A program made the position numbers and the translations under genes. Shown here in pieces: positions 22,824-32,579 of a DNA stretch of 59,036 bases. Within the stretch, counting starts at the first letter, position 1. Each line of letters begins with the position of its first letter. The stretch is from Thiomargarita sp. (GTDB taxonomy: Bacteria > Pseudomonadota > Gammaproteobacteria > Beggiatoales > Beggiatoaceae), in NCBI GenBank assembly GCA_020720115.1, contig DYPD01000005.1, forward strand, positions 1 through 59,036, in the 5' to 3' direction. The notes under the pieces are model-generated. The model was not told the DNA's origin and made no database searches. It saw only the letters and a program-made list of their open reading frames with translations.

Positions 22824-25013
22824 ATGCCAGAACTGCCAGATATTCAGGGGTTGCTACAAGAAATCAGCGAATTGCGTGCGCGGGTTAAACACCTAGAACG
22901 TGAGAAAAGTGAGTTAGAACTCATTTTGAAAATGTCCAATGAACACTCAGATGAAGTTGAATCAAATCTGTATCACCAAACCCAACATTTAAGCGAAGAA
23001 AAAGCCGCGCTAGAAGTGATTCTTGAAATGAGCAATGAGCACTCAGATGCGCTGGAAGCTGATCTCCGTGCGCGTGCTGATGCGGCGGTGCGCAATAATG
23101 AACGCAAATTGCAGCAATTTCTAGAAGCAGTGCCCATTGGCATTTTTGTTCTGGATGCGCAAGGTAATCCTTGTTATATCAATCACACGGGTTTAGCGGT
23201 GTTCGGCATTTCTCCAGCAGAGTCATCGCTGCCTTTGTTGGATGTGGTACGTCGTCAGCATCTATACAAAGCAGGTACAGAGCAACTGTATCCCTTAGAA
23301 GAACACCCAGCAATTTTGGCATTGCGCGGACAACCAACACAACGTGATGATGTAGAACTGCGCTATCGTAAGCAAAAGCTTCCGCTAGAAATCTATGCCA
23401 GTCCCATTTTTGACGAAACGGGCGCAGTGACTTATGCCATCGCCGCTTTTCACGACATCAGCACGCGCAAAAAAACCGAAAGTCTTTTGCGTGATTACAA
23501 CTGCACTCTGCAAACTGAAATTGAAGCTAAAACCCAAGAATTGCACCAGGCAAAGGAACGTGCCGAAGCCGCCAATCAAGCAAAAAGTGAGTTTCTTGCC
23601 AACATTAGCCACGAAATTCGCACGCCATTAAATTCAATCTTAGGTTTTTCCGATATTCTGAATGATTTTATTAAAGAGCCTGCGTTGCAAGAGTATTTGC
23701 GTGCTATTCACACCAGCAGTAAATCCCTGTTACAACTCATTAATGACATCCTCGATTTATCTAAAGTGGAGGCTGGGAAGCTTAAGCTGGAATACCATGC
23801 AGTCAATCCGCAACAGATTTTTGATGAAATAGCACAGATTTTCTTTCAAAAAGTATTCGCCAAAGGTTTAAGCTTTGAATTGGATATAACGCCCGATTTA
23901 CCGCCTCTGTTGTATTTAGATGAAGCGCGTTTGCGGCAGATTTTACTTAATTTGATTGGCAATGCGGTGAAATTCACCGGGCATGGTTTTGTGCGTTTGT
24001 TGGTCACTTGCAAGCCGTTGGATGATGAGCAAATCGCTTTGAGCATGGCGGTACAAGACACAGGTATCGGCATTCCTGAAGATCAGCAAGAGCAGATTTT
24101 TGCCGCCTTTGAGCAACAAAGTGGACAAAGCCACGAACGTTATGGCGGCACAGGTTTAGGTTTGACTATCAGCCGTCGCCTCACCGATATGATGAACGGC
24201 GCTATTCATGTGCAGAGTCAAGTGGGTAAAGGCAGCACTTTCCAGGTCATACTGCATCAGGTGCGCGTTGCGCAAGCGGCTGAACAAACACCGCCCGCTA
24301 TGGATATTGATTTAGGGCGTCTGCGTTTTGCCCCGGCTAAACTCATGCTGGTGGATGATCGCGCACATAACCGCTCTTTGCTGTGTGAATACTTGAAGCC
24401 TTATGATTTAACTGTTATAGAAGCTGAAAATGGGCAAGAAGCCATTGAAAAAATTGAAAATAATCTGCCAGATTTGATTTTAATGGACATCAAAATGCCA
24501 GTGATGAACGGCGAAGCCGCCGCCCACCACCTGAAAACCCAGCCTCACACCGCGCACATTCCCATTATTGCAGTCACTGCTTTGAGCCTAAAAGAACACG
24601 AGGAGCGCATACGCGCTCTGTGTGATGCCTATTTGCCGCGTCCCTTTAATCGCCAAGAGCTGGCTCAAGTGCTACTGCCTTTTCTGTCGCACACCTGGTT
24701 ACCGCAACAAGCCCAGCAAGCGTCGCCTAAAGAGCAGCCGCAGCAGTTCGCCTTAAACGCGCTGCCGGAAGCCTTGCGCATCAGTCTCTATCAAGCCTTA
24801 GAACCTCTGTGGCGTAGGCTCAATCATACTTCTTCTATTAACGAATTTGAGCAATTTGCTGAGCAGGCGCTCTTGATTGCACAACAGCAAACCTGCGTGG
24901 CATTAGAACACTGGGCAACCGAACTGTTTGAACAAGTGCGCTTGTTCAATACGGGTGCTATCGCCAGCTTAATGAAATCGCTGCAAACGGCACTCTCGGT
25001 AAAGCCGTCTTGA
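22824..25013 (+). CDS. Hybrid histidine kinase (coiled coil-PAS-HisKA-HATPase-REC)
   Basis: The 729-aa product starts at ATG 22824, 5 bases after the previous stop; TTG 22806 is in frame but would overlap. A coiled coil holds two copies of an LELILKMSNEHSD-type unit (residues 32-45 and 62-75). It is followed by a PAS domain (about 95-215), then HisKA with NISHEIRTPLNSILGFSDIL (phosphoryl His 263), HATPase (NLIGNAVKFT, DTGIGIP, GGTGLGLTI) and a receiver with Asp 555 in LILMDIKMPVMNG. The C-terminal 120 residues are helical but show no Hpt histidine motif. No membrane segment is seen, so sensing is cytoplasmic. It is the probable input for the phosphatase at 20194. Confidence 0.92.
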   Translation: MPELPDIQGLLQEISELRARVKHLEREKSELELILKMSNEHSDEVESNLYHQTQHLSEEKAALEVILEMSNEHSDALEADLRARADAAVRNNERKLQQFLEAVPIGIFVLDAQGNPCYINHTGLAVFGISPAESSLPLLDVVRRQHLYKAGTEQLYPLEEHPAILALRGQPTQRDDVELRYRKQKLPLEIYASPIFDETGAVTYAIAAFHDISTRKKTESLLRDYNCTLQTEIEAKTQELHQAKERAEAANQAKSEFLANISHEIRTPLNSILGFSDILNDFIKEPALQEYLRAIHTSSKSLLQLINDILDLSKVEAGKLKLEYHAVNPQQIFDEIAQIFFQKVFAKGLSFELDITPDLPPLLYLDEARLRQILLNLIGNAVKFTGHGFVRLLVTCKPLDDEQIALSMAVQDTGIGIPEDQQEQIFAAFEQQSGQSHERYGGTGLGLTISRRLTDMMNGAIHVQSQVGKGSTFQVILHQVRVAQAAEQTPPAMDIDLGRLRFAPAKLMLVDDRAHNRSLLCEYLKPYDLTVIEAENGQEAIEKIENNLPDLILMDIKMPVMNGEAAAHHLKTQPHTAHIPIIAVTALSLKEHEERIRALCDAYLPRPFNRQELAQVLLPFLSHTWLPQQAQQASPKEQPQQFALNALPEALRISLYQALEPLWRRLNHTSSINEFEQFAEQALLIAQQQTCVALEHWATELFEQVRLFNTGAIASLMKSLQTALSVKPS

Positions 25014-25132
25014 GTCTGCTCGCCACTGGAGAAGTCAAACCAATCCTGGCACTATAGGGCGCATTCAATACCTGTCGCATTCTTGCCATAACCTATTCTT
25101 GTTTCAATCATCTTTCGGGAACATCCTAACTC

Positions 25133-26848
25133 ATGCGAACCTCTCAACTGCTCCTTGCTACGCTCAAAGAAGTCCCTTCTGATGCAGAAGTCATCAGCCA
25201 TCAACTCATGCTCCGCGCCGGTTTAATCCGCAAACTCGAAGCCGGTGGCTTGTATACCTGGCTACCGCTGGGCTTGCGCGTGTTGCGCAAAGTTGAGCGC
25301 ATTATTCGGGAAGAAATGGACCGCAGCGGTGCGCAAGAAGTCCTAATGCCTGTAGTGCAACCCGCTGAATTATGGGAAAATTCCGGGCGCTGGGGACAAT
25401 ATGGTCCAGAATTGTTGCGCTTTAAGGATCGCCATGAACGCGAGTTTTGCTTGGGTCCCACCCATGAAGAAGTGATTACCGACCTAGCACGGCGCGAACT
25501 GCGCAGTTATAAGCAATTGCCGGTCAATTTCTATCAAATTCAAACCAAATTCCGCGACGAAATCCGCCCGCGCTTTGGCGTCATGCGGGCGCGAGAATTT
25601 ATCATGAAAGATGCCTATTCCTTTCATTTAGATCATGCTTCTTTAGAGCAAACCTATCAGCTCATGTACGACACCTACACCCGCATTTTCTCGCGCATGG
25701 GGCTAAAATTCCGTGCAGTTATGGCGGATACCGGCAGCATCGGCGGCAATTCTTCGCACGAATTTCATGTGTTAGCCGCTTCTGGCGAAGACGCCATCGC
25801 CTATTGCGAAAACAGCCATTACGCCGCCAATGTAGAACTGGCAGAAGCTCTACCGCCGACTGACGGACGCCTGGCGGCACAAAGCCCCGGCATGGCGGCA
25901 ATCGCCACGCCCAACCAGCACAGCATCGCCGAAGTCAGCAAGTTCCTGCATATCAAAGAAAAACAATGCCTTAAAACCCTGTTAGTAAAAGGCGAAGGAA
26001 ACAGCGTTGTTGCTCTAGTGTTGCGCGGCGATCATCAATTAAACGCCATCAAAGCCGCTAAATTGCCACAGGTTGCCAGCCCGCTCACCTTTGCCGAAGA
26101 AGCAGAAATTCGCCAGGTCGCTGGCTGTTCTGCCGGTTCGATTGGACCTGTCGGCTTAAGCATCCCCATCATCGCCGATCACAGCGCCTTAGCAGTTGCA
26201 GATTTTATTTGCGGCGCAAACCAAGACGGCAAGCATTTAACCGGCGTCAATTGGGGTGTGGATTTACCCGAGCCGGTCGCCGCCGATTTGCGCAACGTGC
26301 AAGACGGCGATCCCAGCCCAGACGGACAGGGCGCATTAAGCATCGCACGCGGCATTGAAGTGGGGCACATTTTCCAACTCGGACAAAAATACAGCGCAGC
26401 AATGGACGCCACTGTTTTAGACGAGCAGGGCAGTTCAGTGGTGATGACGATGGGCTGCTACGGCATCGGCGTAACCCGCGTGGTAGCAGCGGCAATAGAA
26501 CAAAATTACGACGCCAACGGCATCATTTTCCCCGACGCCCTCGCGCCTTTCCAGGTTGCCTTGCTGCCGATGAATATGCACAAATCCGAACGCCTGCAAA
26601 AAGCCGTGGAAAAACTCTATAGCGAATTGACCGAAGCGGGTTTTGAAGTGCTGCTGGATGACCGCAAAGAACGCCCTGGCGTGATGTTCGCCGACATGGA
26701 ATTAATCGGCATTCCGCATCGTCTGGTGCTAGGAGATCGCGGCTTGGATGACGGCACTATCGAATACAAAGGACGGCGCGATAAAGAAGCGCAGATCGTA
26801 CCGAGCGCCGACATTATCCCCTTCTTGCGTCAGCAACCTGTTGCGTAA
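25133..26848 (+). CDS. proS: Prolyl-tRNA synthetase
   Basis: The 571-aa length is typical of bacterial-type ProRS. Class II motif 1 ([20 protein letters not shown]), motif 2 ([20 protein letters not shown]) and motif 3 (GCYGIGVTR) are present. The INS editing domain lies between motifs 2 and 3 (about residues 225-400, with [20 protein letters not shown]). The C-terminal anticodon-binding domain carries [20 protein letters not shown]. The ribosome binding site is weak. It charges tRNA-Pro and is monocistronic; the 119 bp before it hold no other gene. Confidence 0.97.
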   Translation: MRTSQLLLATLKEVPSDAEVISHQLMLRAGLIRKLEAGGLYTWLPLGLRVLRKVERIIREEMDRSGAQEVLMPVVQPAELWENSGRWGQYGPELLRFKDRHEREFCLGPTHEEVITDLARRELRSYKQLPVNFYQIQTKFRDEIRPRFGVMRAREFIMKDAYSFHLDHASLEQTYQLMYDTYTRIFSRMGLKFRAVMADTGSIGGNSSHEFHVLAASGEDAIAYCENSHYAANVELAEALPPTDGRLAAQSPGMAAIATPNQHSIAEVSKFLHIKEKQCLKTLLVKGEGNSVVALVLRGDHQLNAIKAAKLPQVASPLTFAEEAEIRQVAGCSAGSIGPVGLSIPIIADHSALAVADFICGANQDGKHLTGVNWGVDLPEPVAADLRNVQDGDPSPDGQGALSIARGIEVGHIFQLGQKYSAAMDATVLDEQGSSVVMTMGCYGIGVTRVVAAAIEQNYDANGIIFPDALAPFQVALLPMNMHKSERLQKAVEKLYSELTEAGFEVLLDDRKERPGVMFADMELIGIPHRLVLGDRGLDDGTIEYKGRRDKEAQIVPSADIIPFLRQQPVA

Positions 26849-26902
26849 CTTACCCTTTGCAAAAGCACAACCACGCCTCGCCGCTGGCTCTGTGCTTGAC
26901 GC

Positions 26903-27649
26903 TTAAGGCACTTTATAACCAAAACTTTCAATCAGTTGCCGCGCTTCTGGCGTCGCCAAAAACGCCAGCCAAGCCTTAACCACTGGCTTATCCTTGCCCT
27001 TTTTTAACACCACCATCGCCTGCTCAATCGGCGCATACAAATCCTCCGGCACTTTCCAAAAAGAACCGCCCGATTCCTGCGTATACTGCGACAGCGCAAT
27101 AAAACCCAGTTCCGCATTCCCCGTCGCAACAAACTGATGAGTCTGAGTAATATTCTCACCGCGAACAATTTTTTCCGCCAAACCCGCCCACAGCCCACGT
27201 TTTTCCAACACCTGCTGCGCCGCCGTGCCATAGGGCGCAGTCTTCGGATTCGCAATGGCTAAATGCTTGAATTTATTGCTACTCAACACCTCACCTTGGG
27301 CATCCACCAAAGCCGCATCCGCACCCCACAACAGCAATTGCCCCACCGCATACACCCGCAACGAATCCGCCAGCGCTAACCCCTCATCCACCAACGCCTG
27401 CGGGCGCTCCTTGTCCGCTGACAGCAACACTTCAAAAGGCGCCCCATTTTGGATTTGTGCATACAGTTTACCCGTCGAACCCAAGCTCACCTGCACATCA
27501 TGCCCGCTAGCCGCCTCAAAACGCTGCTCTAATTGCTTCATAGGCGCAGCAAAATTCGCCGCCACTGCCAAATTCAACGTATCCGCCGCACTCTGCGCCG
27601 CCAATCCCCAAAACCCCGCCAACAACACCCATCCAGTTGGTTTAAACAT
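26903..27649 (-). CDS. modA: Molybdate-binding periplasmic protein ModA
   Basis: The 248-aa product starts at ATG 27649, 8 bases after a perfect AAGGAG; a longer frame to 27757 has no binding site and would hide the signal peptide. After the signal (cleaved near AQSAA) the mature protein opens LNLAVAANFAAPMKQLEQRF. Ligand-loop blocks are SLGSTGKLYAQIQNGAPFEV, LSADKERPQ, IANPKTAPYGTAAQQVLE and NAELGFIALSQYT. It captures molybdate or tungstate for an ABC importer. modB and modC are not downstream; proS converges 54 bases away. Confidence 0.93.
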   Translation of the reverse strand: MFKPTGWVLLAGFWGLAAQSAADTLNLAVAANFAAPMKQLEQRFEAASGHDVQVSLGSTGKLYAQIQNGAPFEVLLSADKERPQALVDEGLALADSLRVYAVGQLLLWGADAALVDAQGEVLSSNKFKHLAIANPKTAPYGTAAQQVLEKRGLWAGLAEKIVRGENITQTHQFVATGNAELGFIALSQYTQESGGSFWKVPEDLYAPIEQAMVVLKKGKDKPVVKAWLAFLATPEARQLIESFGYKVP

Positions 27650-27677
27650 CTGATAACTCCTTAATGATTCAAATGAC

Positions 27678-28472
27678 TTATCCATTGACCGCAAGAATGA
27701 CACTGCTGGCTTTAAAAGCACTCCGCAGTTGCATTCCCAATTTGATTTCCAACTCATCCAGAGATTCTTTAGTAATAACCGATTTCAATAAGGTCCCACC
27801 TGGCAGTTGTAAACTCACCTCAGCACTCACAGGTCCCGCCGTAATTTCCACCACTGTTCCATCAAACTGATTGCGTGTACTTAAACGCAATTGTTCTCCA
27901 GCGGGCAATAACAACACCTGAGAAGCTTTCACTAGCGCAAACACCTCGCGTCCATTCTCCAATCCCAAAGTATTCATACTTTCCTGCGTAATCACAGAAA
28001 CCAATTCATCCCCGCCTTTTAAAGCAATGCAGACTTCGCAATGCACCGGACCCGCTTTAACCTGCTTAACCCGCCCAAAAAACTGATTACGCGCACTGGT
28101 TTGTATATTCAGTACATTCATAAAATGCCATACCCCTTGTATTGTGTTAAAACGCTGATTCAGTTGCACTAAAAAACGCTGATGCTCCGCCTCCAACGCC
28201 CGATAAGCAGCAATCAATTGCTCAGCATAAGCAGTCAAATACGCCCCACCGCCACCACGTCCGCCGGTTTCTCGCGTCACCAACAATTTCGGCGACAAAT
28301 TATTCATCGCCTCCACCTGATCCCAAGCTGTTTTATAGCTTATATTCAAGGCTTGTGCGGCTTTAGAAATTGAACCCTGCTGTGCCACCTGCTCTAACAG
28401 ACACAGACGCTGCTGACTGAGAAACTTTTGCTCCGCACGATTCAACCATAATTGGCTTTGCACCTGATCCAT
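27678..28472 (-). CDS. modE: Molybdate-responsive regulator ModE
   Basis: The 264-aa product has an N-terminal LysR-like winged helix (LLEQVAQQGSISKAAQALNI, AWDQVEAMNNL, TRETGGRGGGGAYLT) and two C-terminal TOBE/Mop domains. Each Mop starts with SARNQFFGRV or STRNQFDGTV and includes VSVITQESMNTLGL or KSVITKESLDEL. This is the full E. coli-type ModE architecture: dimer, molybdate bound between Mop domains, repression of mod promoters. GAGGGATG precedes the ATG. It is followed 28 bases later by modA in the same direction. A ModE-type operator covers its promoter. Confidence 0.93.
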   Translation of the reverse strand: MDQVQSQLWLNRAEQKFLSQQRLCLLEQVAQQGSISKAAQALNISYKTAWDQVEAMNNLSPKLLVTRETGGRGGGGAYLTAYAEQLIAAYRALEAEHQRFLVQLNQRFNTIQGVWHFMNVLNIQTSARNQFFGRVKQVKAGPVHCEVCIALKGGDELVSVITQESMNTLGLENGREVFALVKASQVLLLPAGEQLRLSTRNQFDGTVVEITAGPVSAEVSLQLPGGTLLKSVITKESLDELEIKLGMQLRSAFKASSVILAVNG

Positions 28473-28574
28473 AAAGCATCCCTCATAAACGCGCTTCAGC
28501 CATCGTCTGAAACAGCCTTAATCACATCCAATATTTCAGTTTATTTTATAAATTTTTCAAAAACTTACATACTT

Positions 28575-28603
28575 CGTTATAATCTTTACTATATAACGCT
28601 CAA
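28575..28603 (-). promoter_or_regulatory. ModE operator overlapping the modE promoter
   Basis: The near-palindrome CGTTATAA-tctttact-ATATAACG (28575-28598) matches the known ModE box, two CGTTATAT-like half sites. On the minus strand a -35 (TTGAGC, 28598-28603) and -10 (TATAAC, 28576-28581), separated by 16 bp, lie inside or beside it. ModE bound with molybdate would therefore block modE-modA transcription. The start point would be near 28569, leaving a leader of about 97 nt. Confidence 0.75.
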
Positions 28604-28792
28604 GACACTTTTGGCAAAACTGATGCCATGTATCAGATAATCATTAACCAATTGAAACATAATTAATTTATGGAATTGCCCGCAACTCGGAGCAGTGTTT
28701 GAAAAAAACAATCAAACACCCATCACCAGACATTTGTGTGCTTTCAGACAAACATAAAAGCCAGGCAGGGTGGAATAGGTGCGTCCACTGAA

Positions 28793-29188
28793 CTACGGAT
28801 TTGTGATCAGCCGCAGTTCCCGCCCGACAACATCAAATTTAGCCAGTTCACGCAAGGCAAAACTATCATTGATGTCTTTCTTTTTGAAACGCGGAAAACC
28901 GCACTTTTGTTTCAGTTTGATTCGCCGGAAAAAATGAGAAAATGCGTTGTCTAAATCATCAATTGCATTGCGGGTGACGCGGCTTGAAACTTCAGAATAC
29001 CATTGAAATTTTTTGCGAATGATGTTGATATAGTATTGATAAGCGGCTGTTTTCGACCATTTATTTTCAGGTCGGGAGAAATGCGCTAATAATTGATTAA
29101 AGCAATGTCGTTTTGAACCACAGGCTTTGTCTAAATAAACGGCTTGTTCTGGCGTTGGACGCAGTTCAATCTTGTGGGCGAGGAGCAT
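28793..29188 (-). pseudogene. tnpB: IS200/IS605 TnpB, N-terminal fragment
   Basis: 131 codons correspond to the N-terminal helix-turn-helix (OrfB_IS605) part of TnpB: MLLAHKIELRPTPEQAVYLD, AYQYYINIIRKKFQWYSEVS, SRVTRNAIDDLDNAFSHFFR and KCGFPRFKKKD. Family members are about 370-400 aa with a RuvC-like nuclease centre and a zinc ribbon, all missing here. The frame stops after LRLITNP, where the RuvC part should begin. A 10-bp direct repeat AACTACGGAT flanks the fragment (28791-28800 and 29248-29257). No TnpA or recognisable guide-RNA scaffold is seen. Confidence 0.8.
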
Positions 29189-29203
29189 CTTTTTTATTCG
29201 GTA

Positions 29204-29236
29204 TAAACCTTCCAGGTTTTTAAAACCTGGAAGGTT
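29204..29236. repeat. Perfect 16-bp inverted repeat
   Basis: AAACCTTCCAGGTTTT and AAAACCTGGAAGGTTT are separated by one T. The core AGGTTTTTAAAACCT is almost that of the deaD terminator repeat (9711-9748). It lies 16 bases upstream of the TnpB fragment and may belong to that element or to a dispersed palindrome family. Confidence 0.8.
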
Positions 29237-29339
29237 TGTTATATTTTAACTACGGATGCCGTTTATCTAAGGTATGAGGACAATGGCGCCGCTTGTGGCG
29301 GCGGCTGACCCGATTCAAGTTAATGGCAGATGAACTGGC

Positions 29340-30677
29340 TTAGTCGCTCAACACGCAGCCGCGCCCGATGCCGTAGTAGGTGAAGCCTAGGTGTTCTAAT
29401 AGGCTGGGATCAAAGATATTGCGCCCGTCAAAAATCACGGGTTGCTTTAGCGTGTTTTTCATGCTGTCGAAATCAGGACTCCAAAAGACTTTCCATTCGG
29501 TTTGTACGATCAGTGCATCGGCGTTGTGTAGCGTGTTCTGGGTGCTGTCACACAGGGTTAAGTCTTCGCGTTCGCCGTAAATGCGTTGGGCTTCGTGCAT
29601 GGCTTCTGGATCATAGGCTTGCACTTTGGCGCCGGCTGCCCACAGACTTTCCATGAGTGTACGGCTGGGGGCTTCGCGCATGTCGTCGGTTTTGGGCTTG
29701 AACGCTAAGCCCCAGAGCGCGAAAGTTCGCCCTTGTAAATCGCCTTTAAAGTGCTGGTGAATTTTGTGAAACAGCACTTGTTTTTGTTCTTTGTTGACGG
29801 CTTCCACCGCTTGCAGCAGGCGGGCGCTGTAGCCGTAATCGCGGGCGGTGCGTTCTAGGGCTTGTACGTCTTTGGGAAAACAGGAGCCGCCGTAACCTGA
29901 GCCTGGGTAAATGAAGTGATAGCCAATGCGCGGGTCAGAGCCGATGCCTTTGCGCACTTGTTCGATGTCGGCGCCGACTTTTTCTGCTAGGTTTGCCATT
30001 TCGTTCATAAAGCTGATTTTGGTGGCTAACATGGCGTTGGCGGCATATTTGGTAAATTCCGCTGAGCGGATGTCCATTGCCATGATGCGGTCGTGGTTGC
30101 GATTGAAGGGGGCGTAAATGACTTTGAGCAATTCTTGAGTGCGCGGATTGTCTGTGCCTATGACGATGCGATCCGGTTTCATGAAGTCGTCAATCGCTGC
30201 GCCTTCTTTGAGAAATTCTGGATTGGAAACCACGTCAAATTCTAAGGTTGCGTTACGCGCATCCAGTGCGGCTTGTACGGTTTTGCGCACTTTATCCGCG
30301 GTGCCGACGGGTACAGTGGATTTGTCTACTATGACTTTGTAGCCCTGCATGTGTTTGCCAATGCTGTTTGCCACTGCCAACACATATTGTAAATCGGCTG
30401 AGCCATCTTCATCCGGCGGTGTGCCAACGGCGATAAATTGGTATAAACCGTGGGCTACGCCCTGTTCAATATCGGTGGTGAAAAACAACTGATTTTTCTT
30501 GACGTTGCGCTGCACCATCGCGTCTAAACCCGGCTCATAAATGGGCATTTGTGCGTTTTTTAGCATTTCGATTTTGCGCACATCAATGTCTACGCATAGC
30601 ACTTCGTTACCCACTTCTGCCAAGCAAGCGCCGGTTACTAAACCCACATAACCAGAGCCAAAAATGGTAATTTTCAT
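29340..30677 (-). CDS. ugd: UDP-glucose 6-dehydrogenase
   Basis: The 445-aa product oxidises UDP-glucose to UDP-glucuronate. The Rossmann motif is at the start ([20 protein letters not shown]), with [41 protein letters not shown] and the catalytic cysteine in [15 protein letters not shown]. The C-terminal NAD-binding domain has [19 protein letters not shown]. Known use is in acidic capsule, exopolysaccharide or modified lipid A. No glycan genes are directly adjacent, but the deacetylase/glycosyltransferase operon lies 7 kb away. GGAG lies about 12 bases before the ATG. Confidence 0.96.
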   Translation of the reverse strand: MKITIFGSGYVGLVTGACLAEVGNEVLCVDIDVRKIEMLKNAQMPIYEPGLDAMVQRNVKKNQLFFTTDIEQGVAHGLYQFIAVGTPPDEDGSADLQYVLAVANSIGKHMQGYKVIVDKSTVPVGTADKVRKTVQAALDARNATLEFDVVSNPEFLKEGAAIDDFMKPDRIVIGTDNPRTQELLKVIYAPFNRNHDRIMAMDIRSAEFTKYAANAMLATKISFMNEMANLAEKVGADIEQVRKGIGSDPRIGYHFIYPGSGYGGSCFPKDVQALERTARDYGYSARLLQAVEAVNKEQKQVLFHKIHQHFKGDLQGRTFALWGLAFKPKTDDMREAPSRTLMESLWAAGAKVQAYDPEAMHEAQRIYGEREDLTLCDSTQNTLHNADALIVQTEWKVFWSPDFDSMKNTLKQPVIFDGRNIFDPSLLEHLGFTYYGIGRGCVLSD

Positions 30678-30747
30678 AAAGACTTATAACTCCGTAGATG
30701 ATTTTTCAGCGAAATGTTTTAAGAGCACTTCTAAGGGTGTGTGCCTA

Positions 30748-31950
30748 TCAGTGGATGCCTTCTAGCGTCGCTACCGTGTGAATGTCCTTATCACCGCGTC
30801 CAGATAAGTTTATGATAATGCTTTGATTTTTTGCCATTTCTGGGGCGAGTTTACGCGCATAGGCGAGGGCGTGGCTGCTTTCTAGTGCGGGAATAATGCC
30901 TTCGGTGCGGGTGAGTTCGTGAAAGGCTTGCAAGGCTTCATCGTCAGTAATGGCGACATAATTCACGCGCCCCTGGTCTTTTAACCAGGCATGTTCAGGT
31001 CCTACACCGGGATAATCTAAGCCGGCAGAAATGGAGTGCGTGCCTAAAATCAAGCCTTGCGCGTCTTCCATCAAATAGGTGCGGTTGCCGTGTAGTACAC
31101 CAGGCTTGCCCGCACACAGGGGCGCTGCGTGTGCGCCTGTTTCCAGCCCGCGTCCGGCGGCTTCAACGCCATAGATTTTGACGCTTGCGTCATCTAAAAA
31201 GGGATAAAACAAGCCGATAGCATTAGAACCGCCGCCGACGCAGGCAATCAGCGCGTCGGGCAAGCGCCCGCTTAACTGTTGTATTTGCTGCCGCGCTTCG
31301 CGTCCAATGACGGTTTGGAAATCACGCACCATGAGCGGATAGGGATGAGGTCCGGCAACCGTGCCGATGATGTAAAAAGTGTTGTCTACGTTAGTTACCC
31401 AGTCGCGCATGGCTTCGTTGAGCGCGTCTTTTAAGGTTTTTGTACCGGAAGTGACGCTACGCACTTCTGCGCCCAGTAAGCGCATCCGAAACACGTTAAT
31501 GGCTTGGCGCTGGATGTCTTCTGCGCCCATGTAGACCACGCATTCCAGCCCCAAACGCGCTGCCACTGTTGCGGTTGCAACGCCGTGCTGCCCGGCGCCT
31601 GTTTCGGCAATAATGCGGGTTTTGCCCAAGCGTTTTGCCAGTAAGGCTTGACCTACGGTGTTGTTGACCTTGTGCGCACCTGTGTGGTTTAAGTCTTCAC
31701 GTTTCAAAAAAATCTGTGCGCCACCCAATTTTTGCGACCAGCGTTCAGCGTGATACAGAGGTGAAGGACGCCCGACAAAATGCTGTAAATCAGCCTCTAA
31801 CTCCGCCTTAAATTCAGCATCATCTTTATATTTTTCATAGGCTTGGCACAGTTCATCTAACGCTGCCATCAGGGTTTCGGAGACAAACATACCGCCATAA
31901 ACGCCGAAATGCCCCTGTGTGTCTGGTAGGCTGCCGATAATTTTTTCCAC
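30748..31950 (-). CDS. trpB: Tryptophan synthase beta subunit
   Basis: The 400-aa product starts at GTG 31950, 7 bases after AGAGGA. The PLP lysine is Lys 94 in [11 protein letters not shown], preceded by IFLKREDL. Also visible are [20 protein letters not shown], the phosphate loop [15 protein letters not shown] and LSGRGDKD. It condenses indole with serine. trpA, normally adjacent, is absent: ugd follows after 70 bases, so TrpA must be encoded elsewhere. Confidence 0.97.
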   Translation of the reverse strand: MEKIIGSLPDTQGHFGVYGGMFVSETLMAALDELCQAYEKYKDDAEFKAELEADLQHFVGRPSPLYHAERWSQKLGGAQIFLKREDLNHTGAHKVNNTVGQALLAKRLGKTRIIAETGAGQHGVATATVAARLGLECVVYMGAEDIQRQAINVFRMRLLGAEVRSVTSGTKTLKDALNEAMRDWVTNVDNTFYIIGTVAGPHPYPLMVRDFQTVIGREARQQIQQLSGRLPDALIACVGGGSNAIGLFYPFLDDASVKIYGVEAAGRGLETGAHAAPLCAGKPGVLHGNRTYLMEDAQGLILGTHSISAGLDYPGVGPEHAWLKDQGRVNYVAITDDEALQAFHELTRTEGIIPALESSHALAYARKLAPEMAKNQSIIINLSGRGDKDIHTVATLEGIH

Positions 31951-32068
31951 GCAATAAATCCTCTTAGTTTTTTCTTAGAGACGGCTAGTGAGCCGAAAAA
32001 ATGGGTTATTGTAGCCGAAATGCGCAAATACCAGGGGAATTTCAACGCACTTCAGGTTCTTTACGCTA

Positions 32069-32097
32069 TTGTTTATAAAACTCAAATTGCTTATTTT
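32069..32097 (+). promoter_or_regulatory. Candidate sigma-70 promoter
   Basis: TTGTTT (32069-32074), a 17-bp spacer and TATTTT (32092-32097) lie in the otherwise gene-free 629-bp gap between trpB (-) and opgG (+). A hairpin terminator lies about 200 bases downstream. Confidence 0.4.
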
Positions 32098-32103
32098 TAT
32101 GTG

Positions 32104-32328
32104 GTTATGTGGCATTGCACAGCACGGGATATGGCAGGAGGCAAATCGCCATAAAGGCTGACATGGCTGGTAGCAATAAAACAGAGTATGATAAAATCTC
32201 TTGTCACCTGATGTTAGGGAACCTTGGCTTCACCATTAACCCAGCATTAAGACAAGCTTTTGCCCCTGTAGCCTGCTTCAAACCAAGACTACAGAAAACA
32301 CACCCCTTAGCGGGGTGTTATTAGTTTT
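32104..32328 (+). ncRNA. Candidate small RNA with terminator
   Basis: The interval between the candidate promoter and a hairpin (ACACCCC-ttagc-GGGGTGT, 32300-32318, then TTATTAGTTTT) would make a transcript of about 220 nt. A 71-codon ORF (32109-32324) runs through the hairpin and has no ribosome binding site or recognisable similarity, so an untranslated RNA is more plausible. I do not recognise a known RNA family. The 32329-32579 remainder holds only the opgG upstream region. Confidence 0.3.
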
Positions 32329-32579
32329 AAAGTATAAAGGCTTGTTTGTGTTCTAGTGTTTAACATGCTCACAAGCATAAATGAGTTGTAGGATAATTCA
32401 GCTAAAGCATTATTTTCGCTATCTGGCTTGCATCTTTTCCAACTTCATTAGGTTTGCAGCATTTTGAAAATTAACACTGTTTTCTACTCAGGTACAGCAA
32501 AAATTCCTATCCGCCATCAACCTCCTTTGAAAATCAGAAGATGGCGCTGTTATCAAAGTCCCCATTTTTCAGGTGCGTC

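Noticed and set aside
26849-26902. Terminator between proS and modA
   Set aside because: AAGCACA/TGTGCTT can pair, but the loop is long and no T-run follows; not strong enough to call.
32109-32324. 71-codon ORF before opgG
   Set aside because: It reads through a terminator hairpin and lacks a ribosome site; treated as a candidate RNA instead.
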